Assembly (NCBI GenBank): GCA_014526335.1
Contig: JACTAT010000032.1
Span: 5,944,695 to 6,008,694 of the forward strand
Source of the DNA: Chrysaora quinquecirrha
Lineage: Eukaryota; Cnidaria; Scyphozoa; Semaeostomeae; Pelagiidae
Direction: 5' to 3'
DNA: 64,000 bases
A program made the position numbers and the translations under genes. The notes below the pieces were generated by a model that saw nothing but the letters and a program-made list of their open reading frames with translations, did not search any database and was not told where the DNA came from. Shown here piece after piece: positions 11,772 to 23,495 of this stretch (its first letter is position 1; each line of letters opens with the position of its first letter).

Positions 11772-12743
11772 ATGAATTCAAGCAATCAGACTTCTACTAC
11801 CTATAAGCTTTTAAATGATACGGCTGTTGTAGCATATAGCTGCAATAAAAAAGCTGTTGGATCATTTGCTATTTTCTTGGCATTTATAGTCTGCCCTGTG
11901 TATATTCTTATGTTCAAGATTCTTGTATATCGTTTTGACTTGAGGCTTCCTCGTCACAAAATATTGCTCAGTTTGAACATCTCTGACAGTATTCAAATAG
12001 GTGGGGTTGCGTTGCTTTATGTTGTAAGCTTCATTTCCCAAGCAAAAAGCAATGCTACTGGCTGTCAAGTGATTCGAAAGTTCATAGAATTTTTTGGTAT
12101 TTCAACTGTTGTCAGCGCAAGTGGCAGCATCCTTCTGTTGTCTTATGAGCGCTACATTGCATGCATTCACTGCCTTCGACTGCATGAAATTGTAACAGAT
12201 AAACTGGTACATAGAGCATTATACTGCATATGGGCAGTTGCCTTCATCAGTGGATTTATGGACAAAAGAAGATACGAAGCAGATTATAGTTCGAACTTTG
12301 ACTTCACTAAATCGAACAACATCATTTACACCGTTGTTGTTCTTGCTAGTTCAGTTATTCTTACTTGCGTTCAAGTTCGCCTGTATCTGCTGTCTCGTAA
12401 GAAGATGAAAGTGCTTCCTGTCAATAATGTAGGAGCAGCCGCAGAGGAGAAAGAGGCCAGGAAAGCTGAAATAAAAGTTGCCATAGTCGCAAGCGCAGTT
12501 GTTGGATTGTATGTGATATGTATGTGCCCTGCAGCCTTCTACCTGATATCCGTACGTTTTGATACAAAGAATGATGCCTCAGCACTCAAACTGGTACCTA
12601 TTTTCTTTACACAACTAAACACTGTTGTCAATCCTTTCGTTTATGGTTTGGGTATGGCGGACACAAGACAACAAATCATTATAGAGCTCAGAAAAATGAA
12701 AACCGCTGTCGTTGACGCGATCAATAGAATTTGCAATCTTTAA
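11772..12743 (+). CDS. Class A (rhodopsin-like) orphan GPCR, single exon
   Basis: A 323-residue uninterrupted reading frame with seven hydrophobic segments, predicted to be a plasma-membrane receptor signalling through G proteins. The N-terminus has two N-glycosylation sequons (NQT, NDT). TM2 carries an LNISD stretch with the conserved Asp. The TM3/loop 2 boundary reads YERY, an ERY version of the DRY motif. TM6 contains CMCPAA, matching the CWxP position with Met instead of Trp, and TM7 contains NPFVY, matching NPxxY, followed by a short helix-8-like tail. A Cys sits just before TM3 (ATGCQV), but no Cys is visible in the second extracellular loop, so the usual disulfide looks absent. Intronless class A receptors are common in expanded cnidarian families. 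The ligand cannot be inferred. An AATAAA lies about 200 bp downstream. The start is the first ATG of the frame, just upstream of the sequon-rich tail. Confidence 0.85.
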   Translation: MNSSNQTSTTYKLLNDTAVVAYSCNKKAVGSFAIFLAFIVCPVYILMFKILVYRFDLRLPRHKILLSLNISDSIQIGGVALLYVVSFISQAKSNATGCQVIRKFIEFFGISTVVSASGSILLLSYERYIACIHCLRLHEIVTDKLVHRALYCIWAVAFISGFMDKRRYEADYSSNFDFTKSNNIIYTVVVLASSVILTCVQVRLYLLSRKKMKVLPVNNVGAAAEEKEARKAEIKVAIVASAVVGLYVICMCPAAFYLISVRFDTKNDASALKLVPIFFTQLNTVVNPFVYGLGMADTRQQIIIELRKMKTAVVDAINRICNL

Positions 12744-12943
12744 ACTTTGCAATCATTGACTTTTAACTAAAAGGACATCAAACCAGTGAGCAGATTCTAT
12801 GAATTCTTTTACAATAACGAATTCAAAAGGACGGCGGAAATCTTTTTCATAGATAAAGAACAGTTATTAATGTTAATCTTTGCTTATAACATTCAAGTAT
12901 TTTTCTTCTTCTTAATTCTCATTTGAGTAAAATAGGTAGCTGA

Positions 12944-12949
12944 AATAAA
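12944..12949 (+). terminator. Candidate poly(A) signal of the GPCR gene
   Basis: AATAAA on the coding strand about 200 bp after the GPCR stop codon. The surrounding sequence is AT-rich, so chance occurrence is possible. Confidence 0.4.
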
Positions 12950-13069
12950 TATAGATATTATTATAGCTATAGGTATGTGTTAGAACATTAACCGGTATAG
13001 GTATAGGTGCTTTTAGAGGTTAAATAAAGGTATTATTGTAAAATATTCTTTTTCAAACAGACATGCGTA

Positions 13070-13474
13070 CACACTTATTTTTTTATAAAGAACCACTTTA
13101 TAAGGAACCTACATGTAGAAGGCCCGAAAATTTAATGAACTTATACTACTAAAGAGAAAATTATTAAGGAACTTTTGAATGTTGAATACCTTTGTTACTG
13201 CAAATAATCAAGAATTAGAAAGCCGGTTTCATTCATTTGCAGTCGAAAATCACATTAATTGTACGTTACGCATGTATCCAATGTTTCCTAGAGTAGTCTT
13301 GAGCTTTGCTCACATGCAAGTGTCTCTCTTTTATTGTTAAAACCACTGTATGTGCAGTTAAAATTAAGGAACTATTGAGGAACTTTTGGAACTACAATTG
13401 CCTCAAAAGAAGCCCAAAAATAAGGAATTTTAAGAACTAGGCCTTGAGGTAGGTTCCTTATAAAAAATAGCGTG
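13070..13474. mobile_element. TA-flanked MITE, family A copy 2 (inverted)
   Basis: 405 bp, TA-CACACTTATTTTTTTATAAAG to AAAAAATAGCGTG-TA. Interior matches copy 1 in the opposite orientation. Confidence 0.85.
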
Positions 13475-14075
13475 TATTATAAGACTGCATGCCCAATGTA
13501 ACAGACTTTAATTCAGAGTTTAGAAAATTGCCGAATCTTCTATACGGCTTTAGGTAATATTATCTACTTCAATGAAGTTCAGCCAGCTGTGCTTTTTATG
13601 AAATTTAAAAATCAATCGTAAGTGTTGAAAACATCAGCGGATAAGCTCATGCGTTCTTTAACCCTGAGATGATTTGAAATTCCGACTAATTCTGACCATC
13701 CAATGTTTTCTTCCTTCCAACATTCAGGATCGTTCAAATGTATCATTAATTCCTTTGCTGCTTCTATTACATAGGTCTCTCCACTTTATGGGTATAGTCA
13801 TATAAAGCCAAATACGAATTTTTGCTCATGTGATATAAGCCTAACTGCATGCGTTTCGGTACTTTAGGCCAGGTACCAAGCTTACATAGTAATTTTGCCG
13901 TTAACCTTCCTCACTTTTTTATTGTTTAAAAAAAAAATCCGTGACAAAAAAATGTTTCTCGGCTGTGCTTGACAATTTTGTTCGCTAGCACATTTAATAA
14001 GGTTATGTCGAATTTAAGCTAATTTCTAAGATAATCGTATGAATTGTCCTCATTTCAGACTCTTTGGTTGAAGTA
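13475..14075. other. No feature supported
   Basis: Intergenic sequence between the GPCR and the nAChR gene with no recognisable feature. Confidence 0.3.
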
Positions 14076-14663
14076 CAGTTGACGTCCCCTATCTCGACTG
14101 CCCGCTATCTCGAACATTCGCTATCTCGAACGATTTTCCATTTCCCCTCGTTTTGGTATAAGGGTTTGTATAGAAAAATCATCCGCTATCTCAAACCCCG
14201 TTATCTCGAACATTGGCTGTGTCGAACCATTTTCGTCTTCCCATGAAGGAAAACCTGCTCTTTATCTCGAACTTTGCCAAATTTCTGCTGAACTGGATAA
14301 AGAGACAGGCTGACAATTTGCATAAGTTCGTCTAGCGGAGCGGGAATGGCGGCAGCTATGTGATATGCTGCCCATGTGTACAATAGATGAAGCTGTTCTC
14401 TTTCGAGATGTACTGCATCACCATTATCTGAATTTCACCAATAGTAGGGATGAAAGCAGATGAGCTTTGACTCCTATGTAAAAAATACCAGACTCGTTTG
14501 ATGAAATTTGGGATCAGAAAACCTGCATGTTAATAGGGGTTCCTTTTCTGACTTAAAAACTATAATTTTTTATATTTATATGGGGCATCCGTTATTTCGA
14601 ACATTCGCTATCTCATACAAATTCCAGTTTCCCTTGAGAGTTCGAGATAGCGGATGTCAACTG
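14076..14663. mobile_element. Pogo-like MITE, copy 1, TA-flanked
   Basis: 588 bp. Left end CAGTTGACGTCCCCTATCTCGA, right end TCGAGATAGCGGATGTCAACTG, flanked by TA. Many internal CTATCTCGAAC strings. It has no transposase. Confidence 0.85.
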
Positions 14664-15009
14664 TATCAGCAGCTGCCGACTTAGTCAGATTCATGATTAG
14701 GCCTACATTTTGTAACGGCGTAGTGTTTATTCAATATCAAACTATATACAGTGCCCGATACCGTGATTACTGATTAATACAAAGTTAGCTTTCAAAAATT
14801 TCGCGCGGAATTGAAAAGGTTTTATAATTCGTCTTCAAATTTCGCGATGTATGCTACCAGGGTCAATATGTATATAAAAATACACACTTGAAAACCATTA
14901 GATGATTGCTCTCTGCAAGACAAGGAATGATTGTTCATGGAATCGTAATGATTGCTATCTGCAAGGAGCAAAGAGCTCTCTTCAATGATATATCTATCAA
15001 TGACTTGTC
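14664..15009. other. 3' flank of the nAChR gene
   Basis: Downstream of the receptor stop on the minus strand. No clear AATAAA is seen. Confidence 0.3.
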
Positions 15010-16276
15010 CTAAGTCTCATCGTTAACATCGGTGCCTTTAGAAAATCTTGGTGCTCTGAGGAAGATAAGTAGCAATGTGACTGACGATATGATAATGAAT
15101 AGCACAAGAAATAGCCTGTCAAGAACTCTTGCTGCTTTCAGCCATTCTCGTGATCTTCGTTTCTTTTCTAATTCTCTCTTTCTTTTCTTTTCGTAAACAT
15201 TTATCTTTTCCTTTGCTTCTTTGCTCAATAGTGTAAAAGCAGTTTCATGTAGAGACTGGCCTAACATGGACTTTGCGGACTGTCGCTTGCTCAATTTGTG
15301 TAATTTCATCCTCACAAACTTGCCTCTGCCTCGTTTGCCATTAGCATAGGATAAATCACGTGACATATCTCTGTGATTGGCATTTCCATTCTCCAGCACA
15401 TCCAAATCAGAGTTATCTGAGCTGTTGTCCCCCTCATCTCTGTTTCGTTCAATGTTTGAACCGTTATTCCAGTCGACGATGACTTCAGGTAGAGACGACT
15501 GCCTAGCCCTTTTCATCCTCTGCTGTACGTCGCTTTCAAATTCATCCATATCGTCCTCAGATTCCTGCTTCGCGCGTCGACAAAATAGAATTGGGGCTAG
15601 GCCGTCAAGTACAATTTTCCTCAACAACCAAGGCATTCTGCGATAGCTTCTGTGGTAGAAGTTTAGTATAAGCGTCGTTACAACTAATGATAGCCCTGTC
15701 TCCATTATTGTTGCTAAGTAGTACTGTGCCAAATACGGGAAATCGTACGGTGGCATTATCTGACTTGTTAACTGTTGAAAGACTGTAACTGCTAGTAATA
15801 CAGTTATAGTTAGGCCGATTCTTTCTCCGGATTCAGGCGGCAATATGAAACCAAGTACAACCAACGAGGACAGCAAAGCGCATGGCAGTATTAGCGTTAA
15901 TGTATAGTGAAAAGCATGTCTTCGTAACTTAATAGTTACAGTTACATCTGCAAAGGGATTTTTGCAGCACTGGTAATACTTGACGTTCTCTTTGGTTGTA
16001 ATACTGAGTAAGTCCCACTCTCCGTTCTGTATATAATAGCTATTCGCAGGGGCTGTTCTCATAGGAGCATTCATACGTACCCTTGATGCATCGTGTGCCC
16101 ATGAACCAAATTTCAGTTGGCATTTTTGGTCGTCAAATGGAAAATAGCTGACATCTATTTGGCAAATGCTTTTAAAGACAACTGGATTTAGCCAATCATG
16201 TCTCCCATCATGCTGGATTCGAACTTTATGTTTATACACATTCAAGCCACCGCTGTACTGGCCATTGCCATCAACA
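15010..16276 (-). CDS. nAChR exon 5: Cys loop to C-terminus
   Basis: 1267 bp after a pyrimidine-rich TTTCAG acceptor. It holds the Cys loop, loops B and C, M1 to M4 and the stop at 15010. An in-frame ATG at 16293 lies in the intron and is not the real start. Confidence 0.93.
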
Positions 16277-19200
16277 CTGAAAGAAGAATTCAAATGTCAG
16301 AAAAATGCCCCTGTCTGTATGTTGCTTGGCATTCAACCACAGGCAGGTTAAGGCCGACTTCAGGCTAAGGCTGGTTAAGCCCGACTTCGGGCTAAGGTTG
16401 AACGTGGTTTAAAAAGGCAGCTTTTTCTTAACTAACTGAATAGAAAATACACGAAAGCTCTCGCGAAGAGAAATAGGCGGGGAACCGAGGGATCTTTTTT
16501 GTTGTTGTTTGTTTTCACACTCATCTGACCATGCCTTCCTTTAAAATTGCATTTGAGTGTTTCACCAGAGCGCTAAATCTTTGGTTCAAATCTGAGATCA
16601 CTCCACAGATCAGTTGTTTTATTCTGCCTCAAATAACTTCTACATATCTTAGAAATACCCATCTCTAAGGTAAGCCCTGCCCTTTTTGAGCCATTCTGTC
16701 AGTTTACTCGAGAAATTTTTGTTGTGGCGCCCACCGTGCACGGCTGGCCGTTCTGTATGGAACGGTAGTTTCAGTTCCTGAGGCAAAGCCCATGCTTGTT
16801 CATTTTGGTATGGTGCCGCTTGGGATCGTTCCCGTGTAAACTGAGCCTTAGTAATACAGCCCTGTTTTAACAGCCAATATGAAGCATAAGGCATGAAGCA
16901 TAAGGAACTGCCTCTGTGTTTATACGAGAACTGTATATAGGGGGATGTACTAAGTACTTTCTCATCGATTCTGATTGGGCTAGCCGTTCTGTATGGAACC
17001 GTTTTATCAGTTATCATATAACAGCAAACTCTATCCATACTAATTTTGGTACGGTTCCATTAAGAACAGTTCCTGTGTAATCGTTGTCTTAGTATTAAAC
17101 CGTTTACTAGCCTGTATTACAGTCGAATCACCTTCCGTGAAAGATGTGACAGTCAACATCATAAGTACTCACCTATTATAGAGCACAATATCTGGCACCC
17201 ACACCTTTTCTGGTGATACGTATATCGATTCGACCCCAGGAAAATCTTTAAGGTCCCAACCTAGGCGTGTATTCTTCCAATACTGTTGAAGATAAAAAAT
17301 GCCATTACAGAATAGGTTTACGCTATTCATCCTACAGTAAAATAAGCCAAACGTACTAGTATAGCATTTATTCGAGTGAATAACCCTTCTCGAAAGACCA
17401 TCCCCTTTGAATGATTGTCCTTTTTATAAAAAGAGATAAGTTCCGCTTATTGGAAAAAAGTGTTAAAAGGAAACGTTTGATCTTTAAAGTAAATAGGGTA
17501 TTCGCCTGTTTACCTTAGCGTCATCGATGTTTTTTAATTTAGTCGATTCTACTGCAGTTACAGCAGGTAGATAAAGATGAGTCGGAAATCTTAGGCCCTT
17601 GTGAAACGATCAAACATTGTTGATCAATCATGTCGTTTTGCTACGTCGCAAAACATTCCTTGACAAACAGAATTGCTTAGCGATGTTTTGAGAAGTTTAA
17701 GCAACATTTTCTGCGTATCACAAGTGTCAATACTTTTTGACGTGACCAAATGGTAAATAATTTTGTTTAACAAGAAAATTTCAGATCCTTTGACGAACAG
17801 CTTTACCTTTTGGCCATACTTAGCAAAACCATGTTCGTCAAACATTTCTGGCTTGTTTTAAGCAAAAGATGTTTTTGAAACTAAAAATGTCGCGCATTGA
17901 GACCTTCTTATTTATGCTTCTTAAGCAATGTTTTCTGACGTGGCCAAACGTTCAAAAATTGCTTAATAAGCAAAGTCCAAATGTTTTACAAGCAATGTTT
18001 GATTGTCGCGCCAGTGCCTTACGACCAAAATTTTGGTAATTGTCAACAAAGAGATTACTAGATTGCATTACTAGATTGTGTAGCTTTTCAAACTTAATTA
18101 TTAGTCCAAAATGTCGTTCACTAAAATCAATCAGAAGTGAGAGGCTAGGCACATACATACCTGATTAACCCATAAATAAACTTGAATGAACTGCTGCCTT
18201 TCATTCTGGAAATGATAATAGCTTTTGTTATATTAAAAATTGTGAACAAATATTTCTTATATTTGCCTTTAGGGATTATACATTATGACGCCAAATCAGG
18301 ATAAGATGAATTTTTCATGATAAGAAGAATAAAAGCCACATTGCAAAAGCGTAATGCATGTTAGCTAAATGCGCTTCTTTCCCTGGGAAATGGATTCAGG
18401 TATCTTGTTTTTTTTATTTTGATTTTCACGTTATCTACCCTTACCTGGTACCGGCCACAAAAATCTGCCAAAATAGTGGCAATTTTGGCCAAGGCATAAA
18501 AACAAGATGTAGATTCCGAAAGCAGATGTTCTACGGAAATGCAAAGAATTTCATTGATAACTATCAGGCAAGATACAATATCACATGCAGCATAATTTTT
18601 TGGTTTTTATACATACTCTTCACATTGTTTTCGGCCTATTTTGGTGTGATATTTTGATGAAACTGTGACGTCACATAAAATATTGTTTGAACAACCAATC
18701 AAATTGCGAAAAGGCAAGGCCGATACCTGGGACCAATATGGACAGCGGAGTTTCACATAGATGCCTATTCAACCATGGGAGGAGGTTGTATTAACCAATG
18801 ATAAAAGACCAATCGTATATGACCGATTGTATATGTTTCGCTGGTGCTATGCTGATTAAAAGGTCCTGTTTGGATCTGTTGCCCTGTGAATGAAACCAAC
18901 GGATTTTGGTCGGTTTTGGTTTTATGGTGTATGAATTGTGCTTATATTCTATAAAGGCAGACTGTTTTCTGGATCCAGACTTTTCCATTTGGTTATTTGA
19001 ATGAAATATCAGCTGTCTGGTATTACATATAATTTTATTTTTAGCGAACTTAAAGGTAAACCTTCTTTTTCATCAGCTTGCCCACCCATTAGTCTTACGC
19101 TACACGTACAGTATTAAATGAGTAGAGGTTATTTCAATTGAGTCTATGCTGGATGCTCGAACTACTGAGCAAACAACTGAAGGTTTGTTGATATGTTTGC

Positions 19201-20137
19201 AAAGGGTTGGACTCGTGTAATAAGTCTAGTCTTGTGTAATAAGTCTAGTCTTACGTATCAAAAAATAAAAGTTTGTAACAGTTCTCTGAAATGGAAATCT
19301 TCCAATTGTTCTCCAAATAAATCGAAATGATAAGTCGAATACATAAATTTAAATACTTACTACTTGCAAAATTCGAATAACTTGCGCGTCAAATATAACT
19401 GAGACTCCACCAGTGGAATTCTGGGAAACCTTTGGATGAACATCTTTTGCATATTTTCCAAATAAGTAATTGTGAAGTTTCTCTTCGAGGCCCTCTTTTG
19501 TCATGTTAGATTTGTCTACAAACATTGGAATGATATAGTTAATATTAGTCATTACTGTATACCGTTTATACCGCATACCGGATAGCCTTCGGTGCGTCTT
19601 GATTTTCATATCGGATAGGGGTTGGTGTTTCAAACTATGCCAGAGCTATCCGATACGAAACGCTGCAAAAATTGGAGTGATTTTCACTCCGTTTTGTAGG
19701 TGATATGAAAATCACGCTGCTACGGATGTATTGACATTCTTTTGTGAGAGGATAAGCCTCGTTTCCATATAGACGTTACTGCCGGCGGCAGCCGCCGAAA
19801 GCTTGAAAAGTTTCCATAATGTTGGCCGTTTGTCGGAAAGGGTCAAGGGATATGGTAACGCATGGAACGCAGACCAAGGCAAGAGGACAATTCAGACTGG
19901 GAGATGAAACGTTCAATTTTCGATAAACTGCAATTAAACTGCATTCTGTTCTCATTAAAATTGTCAATTAATAATTCAAAAGTTAAGTCTTGTTCAAAGA
20001 ATCACATAAGAGTGCTTCATGAAGAGTGGAAGGTTGTTAGTAATTTTCAAATTACCTTCAGACACTGCGCTCTGTTCTCCATTACATACATATGATGCAA
20101 AGATCACCAATGCGAATAGGAATCTTATGGACGTCAT
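15010..20137 (-). CDS. Nicotinic acetylcholine receptor alpha-type subunit (Cys-loop cation channel), five exons
   Basis: Exons on the minus strand are 20056-20137, 19361-19515, 18161-18205, 17173-17282 and 15010-16276, all with GT-AG borders and compatible phases, giving 552 residues. The start at 20137 begins a signal peptide (residues 1-20). The ligand-binding domain shows the loop A motif WVPDIVLYN. A Cys loop with 13 residues between its cysteines (about 169-183) contains FPFDDQKC. Vicinal cysteines in YYQCC (about 234-235) define an alpha-type, agonist-binding subunit. M1 to M3 lie at about 255-340, with GER before M2 predicting cation selectivity. A long acidic-then-basic cytoplasmic loop precedes M4 at about 517-537. 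The 45-bp and 110-bp exons match the classical nAChR exon 3 and 4 sizes. Oddities: the Tyr usually following CC in loop C is Phe, and the outer M2 Glu is Gln. The subtype cannot be assigned. Confidence 0.93.
17173..17282 (-). CDS. nAChR exon 4 (110 bp, loop A)
   Basis: 110 bp between a CAG acceptor and a GTGAGT donor, phase 0 to phase 2. It encodes YWKNTRLGWD through KVWVPDIVLYN, the loop A region. The size equals that of the classical nAChR exon 4. Confidence 0.92.
17594..18018. mobile_element. PIF/Harbinger-type MITE in nAChR intron 3, TTA duplication
   Basis: 425 bp, TTA-GGCCCTTGTGAAACGATC to GATTGTCGCGCCAGTGCC-TTA. Its ends are reverse complements and it belongs with the 3608 and 54597 elements. 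Confidence 0.75.
18161..18205 (-). CDS. nAChR exon 3 (45-bp microexon)
   Basis: Exactly 45 bp (15 codons) flanked by AG and GTATGT. It encodes NERQQFIQVYLWVNQ and carries the loop D Trp. The size equals that of the classical nAChR exon 3. Confidence 0.9.
18440..18790. repeat. Dispersed repeat family E, copy in nAChR intron 2
   Basis: Shares ACAAGATGTAGATTCCGAAAGCA and GGACAGCGGAGTTTCACATAGA with 53440-53765, and the second motif with 22165-22235. Nature unknown. Confidence 0.6.
19361..19515 (-). CDS. nAChR exon 2: N-terminal helix and first beta strands
   Basis: 155 bp between a TAG acceptor and a GTAAGT donor. It encodes EEKLHNYLFGKYAKDVHP, the typical nAChR N-terminal helix, then the first strands ending ARILQV-like (VIRILQV). 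It contains an NST glycosylation sequon. Confidence 0.9.
20056..20137 (-). CDS. nAChR exon 1: start codon and signal peptide
   Basis: 82 bp, 27 codons plus one base. The ATG is followed by a hydrophobic core (RFLFALVIFASYVC) and a small-residue cleavage region, then a GTAATT donor in phase 1. The leftover G plus the first two bases of the next exon make GAC. Confidence 0.85.
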
Positions 20138-20865
20138 AGTGACTACTCTTCTTCTGCTCACTATTCGGTAAATTAGAAGTTCACTTTATTCAATGAGGTA
20201 TTGCTGGCATATGGTGTCGCTAATTCTAAAATGAAAAGGTTTACATCTTGTATATATGCATTTATAAACATTACAACATATAGACATATAAGCTTATAAA
20301 CATATAAACATCTATAGGCATGATCAAATAATTGTATATATTGCAAACAAACATGTTAGAATTGTTATTTCTTGATAGTCACCAGTACCTCTTTTAAGGG
20401 GATAAAACTAGGGGGAGGCAAAACTTTAAGGGGCCTTATTGTTCTATTCTTTTATCTTCAGTGCTTTATTTCAAGGTGCGAGTTCAGTCTTGGCAAGTTC
20501 ATTCTTCTGTTGGTCTTTTTGTCAGAAATTCATGCACAGCCAGTGGTGCAGAGCTGGAGAAATAACTAGATGAGGAGAAATAACAAGGGGGCATCTCTAC
20601 TTCAGTTAAGAATTTACACAAGTTTCACTGATGCTACAGCTGACTGTAAATGCGCCGAAAGCATATAGCGCACAATAGGTGCTCCTAAATAGGGGAGTTT
20701 GGGGGCGCGCTCCCTCAGAAAATTTTTCAAAAAACAACCTCAAGATTGGCCTAAATTGGCTTTTTTGGCAGTTTTTTTCTGAGAAGACATTTTACCAGGG
20801 GGCAACTTTATGAAACTAGGTGGGCAATGATAGGGACTAGTTACTACGTTAAAAGAGGCCCTCAT
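20138..20865. other. 5' flank of the nAChR gene, no promoter element identified
   Basis: AT-rich run (ACATATAAGCTTATAAACATATAAACAT near 20280). Nothing ties to regulation. Confidence 0.3.
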
Positions 20866-20995
20866 AGTCACCACTTATCTTGGCCAGCCTTTGATTTTTA
20901 GTAGGACAAATTTTCATATCAAAGGCTTGTCATGATAAGTGGTGACTATCATGTCTAATACGGTGTCAGAAACAGCCTTGATAAGTTCGAAGATA
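20866..20995. repeat. Family D hairpin copy
   Basis: Two inverted arms: AGTCACCACTTATC...AGCCTTTGAT and ATCAAAGGCT...GATAAGTGGTGACT, about 35 bp each with a short loop, then ACGGTGTCAGAAACAGCC. Confidence 0.7.
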
Positions 20996-22164
20996 TTTAC
21001 TCGATAGTTACTTGTAATGTTCAATTCTTCTATCCGTTGGATAATTAATAATAAATGACAATAGCTAAGACGATGGGAAACCGCGCCAAATTTAAAATTT
21101 CATACATGGTGCATGCTTTCTAATGTGGCATACGTTTTGATAAAGCATATATCATAGACTGTTTACGATTTTGGCCTTACGAAGCTTGCAATACATGAGA
21201 ATATGAACTTTCACTGGTCGCCGAACACGGACGACCATCACTGGTGAACTAAAAGTTGTTTCATGCGACCATTGCCGATAGAACAATTCAAATGAGAAGA
21301 TGACCTGTCGACCATTGGCGATCGTTTCTGGGTTCTATCAAAATATATTTGTTTTTGAGGTCAATGATTGTGCTTATCAAATAAACTGGGCGGTCGGAAT
21401 TTGCTCGACAAATTTTGTCAGCACGCAGTGCGAACGGGCCCCATATTACTTATAAGCTTTGGCAATCCATATGTCTAACAACGCAGAGAGTTTATAACTG
21501 AAATATCATAACAAGAAGGTCTCAGTAAAACATAAGTACAGAAGTAAAACATATCGAGACCAATATTAATGCAAATTTAAATAAGCGGGGTTTTTCTGAA
21601 GAGCGGAGGCTGGGGGCTAAAAGTTCCAACAAATGAGTTCGCAGGGACGGAAATTAGGTACCTCTCAGACTATGTTAGCTACATTGAATATTGTTTCCTA
21701 AAGTTAAGTTATTAATTAAAAGTTAAAAATTTAAGTTATTAAATAAAAAAATGGATGGTTCTTTAATTCGAGCTATCTCAAGGATTGAAATAACAGCATG
21801 AGTTAAGAACGTTTTTTATATGAAGATCACGAGTGACATAGTTAGCATTTCATGTTTATAGTCCCGCTTAATACTACAGCGCGCTTAGCTGGATTAATAA
21901 AACTGAAGTTTCCACACTGTAAATCTCAAATTTTTTATGAAGAATGAATACATTGTGTCCACATGAGAATAATACGTGCAGAGCGTGAAGTGCTTTTGGT
22001 TGAATGATATTATTCTGCACCTGAGTGAGACTACAGTATGACCCTGTTTATCGACAGAAACTGGATCGGCCCGGTTTCGATCTTTGACTACCGCATCTTG
22101 TTGAGTTGACCCAACCTCGTCCCCAGGCCCCAGATCGAATTTCCTCGAATCTCAACCGTCAAAT
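20996..22164. other. No feature supported
   Basis: Gene-free by inspection. No reading frame longer than noise. Confidence 0.3.
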
Positions 22165-22235
22165 CGATTTTGGACAGCGGAGTTTCACGTAGAGGCCTAT
22201 TCACCCTGGGGACGAGGTTGGAGTTGACCACGCGC
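22165..22235. repeat. Family E fragment
   Basis: GGACAGCGGAGTTTCACGTAGAGGCCTATTCACCCTGGGGACGAGGTTGG matches 18733 and 53705. The preceding AATTTCCTCGAATCTCAACC matches 53295. Confidence 0.6.
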
Positions 22236-22476
22236 TCACTTCTTGCAACAAAACTGCTTATAATTTCTTCTTTTTGTCACAGCAATTCGATCAAAAGCGT
22301 TCACGCGGGTTCTAAAAAGAGACGAGCCAAAGGCAAGCTTGCTCTACTTTTGAACAAATCCAGCTGGTTCCAGAACTGGCTCTAGAACATCTAAATCTCT
22401 AAAAAGAGCGAGAATAGGTACGGACCCAAAAGATCCCGTGTAAACGGAAGCCATTAGGGCCAAAACTGGCTCTCGA

Positions 22477-22882
22477 ACCCCGGGGGGCTACCTCATTGTT
22501 CAAGAGACTAGACGTGCCGCCCAGTTTTTCCAACCCACCCAAGTCTACCGATCAATTCTGTTACTCGTGGTACCCATAATATAGAAAGAAAAACGAAATT
22601 TTTTACCCATCAGTACCAATATCTCAAATATTTGAACCCAATTTAACGCCTGAGTCAATTCTAAATGCGGCGAAAAAGCCTTTGCACTGAAAACTAAAAC
22701 GCACTTTTTATCAGACTTTGGAAGACAATGCATGTCAAAAAGTTTTTATATATTTTACTACCCATGTCTAGAGATTCTTTACAAAAAATCAACCCATATG
22801 TAGGGAAATTGGCGCTGAAGAAGTTACCCATTTGGGCGGCACATCTAGTATAACGAACAATTGAAGTACCCCGCTCCCGGGT
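22477..22882. mobile_element. GC-ended inverted-repeat element
   Basis: The left arm CCCCGGGGGGCTACCTCATTGTTC...AGACGTGCCGCCCA is the imperfect reverse complement of the right arm ending AATTGAAGTACCCCGCTCCCGGGTC. The core between the arms is about 300 bp. Confidence 0.55.
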
Positions 22883-23141
22883 CTGGAACTGGATCAGAAC
22901 TGTAAAAGGGTCTTTAGATGTCCATTATTACGACAACTTGGATATGCGTTCTTCCAAATGAGGCTGTAAGGCAACTCTGATAAAGACTTTGCTAATGATG
23001 TTAACAGGGGCATATCTACCCATGTTATGAATATTCATCCATGAAACCGGTCGGTTAGACTAACTAAGCTCACCTCAGACTAAAAATTTTTTCTTTACGA
23101 GTGGTCTCGAGGTTATGTTGCTCCCTTTTTTATCGATGCTA

Positions 23142-23495
23142 CACTCTTTTTTATAAGAACAATTTCATAAGAGCACAAGCCTGGATTTTGCCCAGATTTT
23201 AAGAACAAAATAAGAACAAGCTAAGCTGGGTGTTTTCATAAGCCCTGAGAATATCAGCTAAATACGAAAGTACGACAGTCAGACAACGTAAAAAGCAAGC
23301 AAACAGTGAACTGGACAAGCATGCTCCATTTTTACACAACCCTATTACCACTAAAGACATTCATTTACAAAATCTAGATGTCTCGGTAACCAAGGAATTA
23401 AGAACAGATTAAGAACATTTCAGGCTCAAAAGAGGCAAAAACTTAAGAACAGCCAGCCTCGATCAAAATTTCCTGGTTCTTATAAGAAAAGAGTG
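23142..23495. mobile_element. TA-flanked MITE, family B copy 1
   Basis: 354 bp, TA-CACTCTTTTTTATAAGAAC to TTCTTATAAGAAAAGAGTG-TA. Closely similar to 49517-49875 throughout. Confidence 0.85.
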
